Shown here: positions 5,769-7,667 of the stretch, piece by piece
Position numbering within the stretch: position 1 is the stretch's first letter
How the letters are laid out: each line of letters starts with the position of its first letter
Origin: Planctomycetaceae bacterium
Lineage (GTDB): Bacteria; Planctomycetota; Planctomycetia; Pirellulales; Thermoguttaceae
Direction: 5' to 3'
NCBI GenBank assembly: GCA_003509805.1
Contig: DOMV01000298.1
Span: 1 to 7,667, forward strand
DNA length: 7,667 nt
Notes under the pieces: generated by a model
Database searches by the model: none
What the model was told of the DNA's origin: nothing
What the model saw: the letters and a program-made list of their open reading frames with translations, nothing else
Translations under genes and position numbers: made by a program

Positions 5769-5884
5769 CCGAAGCCGGTTACGTTTTCCGCTTGGTCCGC
5801 CCGTTTACCCTCCGAGCTGCGTTGTGTCCGGTGGGCGGGCTTCTCGAAAGTCGGCTGCGGGCAATTTCAATGGCTCCCAATATA

Positions 5885-7667
5885 CTACATCTTCAATACG
5901 CGTGAAAGTTCGTCCACGGAGGTGATGCCCTGGCGGACCAACTCGGCCCCGTATTGGAGAAAACCGGGTTGACGCTGTTTGACGACCGCCTGCCGGATCG
6001 CGGCGGGGTTCGGCTGCGTGACCAGGAGACTGCGGAGTTCGTCGTTGAGTTCGATCAATTCGAAAATCGCCGTCCGACCCTTGTACCCGATGTCGTTGCA
6101 CGTCGAACAGGGCTTGCGTTTCTGTTCGAGCTCCGGCGGGAGCGGTGAACGGACCCGGAAAAGCTCCTTGACCGTGCCGGGCGCGAATCCGAGGCTTTGA
6201 AGCAACTGCGGGGGCGGCTGAAACCCCTCCTTGCACTCGGGACAAAGTTTCCTGACGAGCCGTTGGCAAACCACACCGGCCAGGGCGGACGCGAACAACT
6301 GCGGATCGACTTTCATCGCGAGGAATCGGAACATCGCCTCGACGGCGTCCTTGGCCTTGATCGTCGAAATGATCAGCCGGTTGTTCACGACCTCCTCACA
6401 ACAAAGGGTCAGCGAGTCGACATTCACCATCTCGCGGACGACGACCGCCTGCGGCTCCTTGAAGAAGATGTCGGGCAGCACGGTCATCGGGCTCTCCCCC
6501 TTCGAGGAATCGTAGCGATTGAGAATGATGTTTTCGATTTGCCGATCCGGATGCATGACGTCCTCGACGGCGGCGACATCGCGGGTAAAACGATCGCAAT
6601 TCCGGATGAACACGTCCGCGGAACTCCTCAGTCCGTTGGCCGGAGGCGCGGAAATGACGAAGAAGCCTTTCGGAGCGTTCAGGAATGTCCTCAACCGTTC
6701 CTGCACCTGGGGAAACAGCCCCAATTCGTCGAGCGTGTTGAAAGCGACTTTTTGGCGGACGAACTGGATCATCATCGCCTCGCCGCCGCGGGTTCCCTGG
6801 GATACGAATTCGCAGTCGTATTTCGTCTTGTTCAGCGTGGCGACGAACGGACCGCCCTGCTTGGACCGCCGGTCGGCCGGATTGGCCCCGAGAAGCAATT
6901 TGCCCGCCTCCAGCGCCAGTTCGAGCTTGTCTTTTTCCTTGCCTTTTTCGACGACCCGGGGAACTTCGATGATCTCGATCCAGACGCCGTCGATCTGGTG
7001 TCGAACAACCGTTTTCTGCGGAGTGTAATCGAACATGATCGCATCGGCGCCGCGAAGGAGCCCGTCGTACAGGTAGGCACGGAAATCGTTGTAACCCGGC
7101 GCATTGCGCGCCAAAATCAAACGCCCCTGGAGCACCTGCGGCGCCGCCCCCTTTTCCGTGGGGGCCAGTTCGACCGGAACGCCCGTTTCATAGGACATGC
7201 GCTTTTTCATTTTGACCTTGACGCCGATCTTGCTCAGGAGAACGGCGTACACATAGACGATATGGTCGCGGGTCCAGACTTTTTCAGGCTCCGGAAGACC
7301 TTTGTTGCGCAGCTTGACATAAACGACCGCCGGGACGATCCACACCAACACGGTAATCGGGAACGCGGCCCAGAACGTCGGGATATAAAACGCGATCGCG
7401 CTGCCGATCAGGTAAATCAGGAAGAACTGGAGGTTCCGCATCTCCCTCGATTCGACCTTGCGGTGTTCCATGTCGTCGTTCATCCAGTCGGCCGTATAGA
7501 CCCAGAGCCAGAAGACGATGATGAAGAGGACGATTTTCGTGATGCTGAAATAGTTCCCGGTCCCCCACCAGCCGGTGCCGAGTATCTTTTCCGCTTCCGA
7601 CTTGGCCCGATCACCCGGTGATGCGGGAGCGGTTTCATTCGCGGCGGGAGCGGCGTCCTTGGCGGCC
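5885..7667 (-). CDS. membrane-anchored GspE/PilB-like pseudo-ATPase, 5' end outside window
   Basis: The frame from the stop at 5885 stays open past the ATG at 7483 to the window edge, so the start is outside. The 61 codons beyond 7483 encode an Ala/Pro-rich stretch, then a membrane segment (KIVLFIIVFWLWVYTADW). Counting from the ATG at 7483, two more hydrophobic segments lie at about 18-33 and 38-56. Then follow a GspE N2-like part (YLYDGLLRGADAIMFD, VRHQIDG) and a secretion-ATPase core. The tetracysteine zinc site is kept: CPEC at 414-417 and CSTC at 459-462, as are CQRLVRKLCPEC and GRTAIFELI. The core motifs are not: the Walker A position is APPANGLRSS with no lysine, the usual GEIRD is REMVN, and the usual STLHTNDA is STIKAKDA. 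It is probably a non-hydrolysing relative that scaffolds a secretion or pilus-like machine. This is the upstream neighbour of two small membrane proteins. Confidence 0.85.
   Translation of the reverse strand, partial: AAKDAAPAANETAPASPGDRAKSEAEKILGTGWWGTGNYFSITKIVLFIIVFWLWVYTADWMNDDMEHRKVESREMRNLQFFLIYLIGSAIAFYIPTFWAAFPITVLVWIVPAVVYVKLRNKGLPEPEKVWTRDHIVYVYAVLLSKIGVKVKMKKRMSYETGVPVELAPTEKGAAPQVLQGRLILARNAPGYNDFRAYLYDGLLRGADAIMFDYTPQKTVVRHQIDGVWIEIIEVPRVVEKGKEKDKLELALEAGKLLLGANPADRRSKQGGPFVATLNKTKYDCEFVSQGTRGGEAMMIQFVRQKVAFNTLDELGLFPQVQERLRTFLNAPKGFFVISAPPANGLRSSADVFIRNCDRFTRDVAAVEDVMHPDRQIENIILNRYDSSKGESPMTVLPDIFFKEPQAVVVREMVNVDSLTLCCEEVVNNRLIISTIKAKDAVEAMFRFLAMKVDPQLFASALAGVVCQRLVRKLCPECKEGFQPPPQLLQSLGFAPGTVKELFRVRSPLPPELEQKRKPCSTCNDIGYKGRTAIFELIELNDELRSLLVTQPNPAAIRQAVVKQRQPGFLQYGAELVRQGITSVDELSRVLKM

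Noticed and set aside
4750..5925. A 391-codon plus-strand ORF spanning two membrane genes and their gap
   Set aside because: Arg-rich, no domain, and it crosses the 13-base array and an intergenic region; the minus strand has two proteins with clean membrane segments.
5885..7483. GspE-like gene starting at ATG 7483
   Set aside because: The frame is open to the window edge and the upstream codons encode a clear membrane helix running straight into that Met, so 7483 is internal.
6197..7621. A 474-codon plus-strand ORF antisense to the GspE-like gene
   Set aside because: Its product is Asp/Arg/His-rich with no recognisable domain. The opposite strand carries clear GspE family motifs over the same stretch. 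Such shadows are common in GC-rich genes.

Overview
The window reads as part of a bacterial chromosome, most likely from a planctomycete (Planctomycetota). This is an inference. The clues are a membrane-anchored, degenerate GspE-like protein, an HpnH-type radical SAM enzyme, a fused homocysteine methyltransferase/MTHFR, wide gene spacing and moderately GC-rich DNA. I could not test the assignment by database search. No plasmid, phage, transposase, CRISPR, tRNA or rRNA signal was seen.

Layout, left to right. Bases 1-151 hold a dispersed repeat (copy 1) and a good sigma70-type promoter whose predicted start falls on the ATG of a DUF721/DciA-like gene (152-589, +). That gene converges on an HpnH-family radical SAM gene (743-1843, -), which begins at a GTG behind a perfect AGGAGG. 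The 281-base gap upstream of hpnH holds a strong GC hairpin, a TATAAT box and copy 2 of the dispersed repeat. Next comes a two-domain homocysteine S-methyltransferase/methylenetetrahydrofolate reductase (2125-3987, -). Its leader is almost filled by a 15-base tandem array. Then come two membrane-protein genes of unknown role: 4133-4948 (-), three predicted membrane segments plus a soluble tail, and 5020-5646 (-), CvpA-like with four segments. A 13-base tandem array lies just upstream of the second. Last is the 3' part of a large GspE-like gene (5885-7667, -) that runs off the right edge.

How the genes relate. The three right-hand membrane genes are co-directional and may form an envelope cluster; the gap of 238 bases with its own TATAAT suggests the GspE-like gene is a separate transcription unit from the next two. 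The methionine/folate enzyme and the HpnH enzyme are both tied to one-carbon or S-adenosylmethionine chemistry, but nothing in the sequence shows that they work together.

The most notable points are four. The GspE-like protein keeps the fold and the two CxxC pairs but has lost the Walker A lysine and other ATPase motifs. A 59-base dispersed element occurs twice between genes, each time the same distance from a -10-like box. Short tandem duplications recur across the window, in multiples of 3 inside genes and as a 13-mer outside. The DUF721 gene is probably transcribed without a leader.
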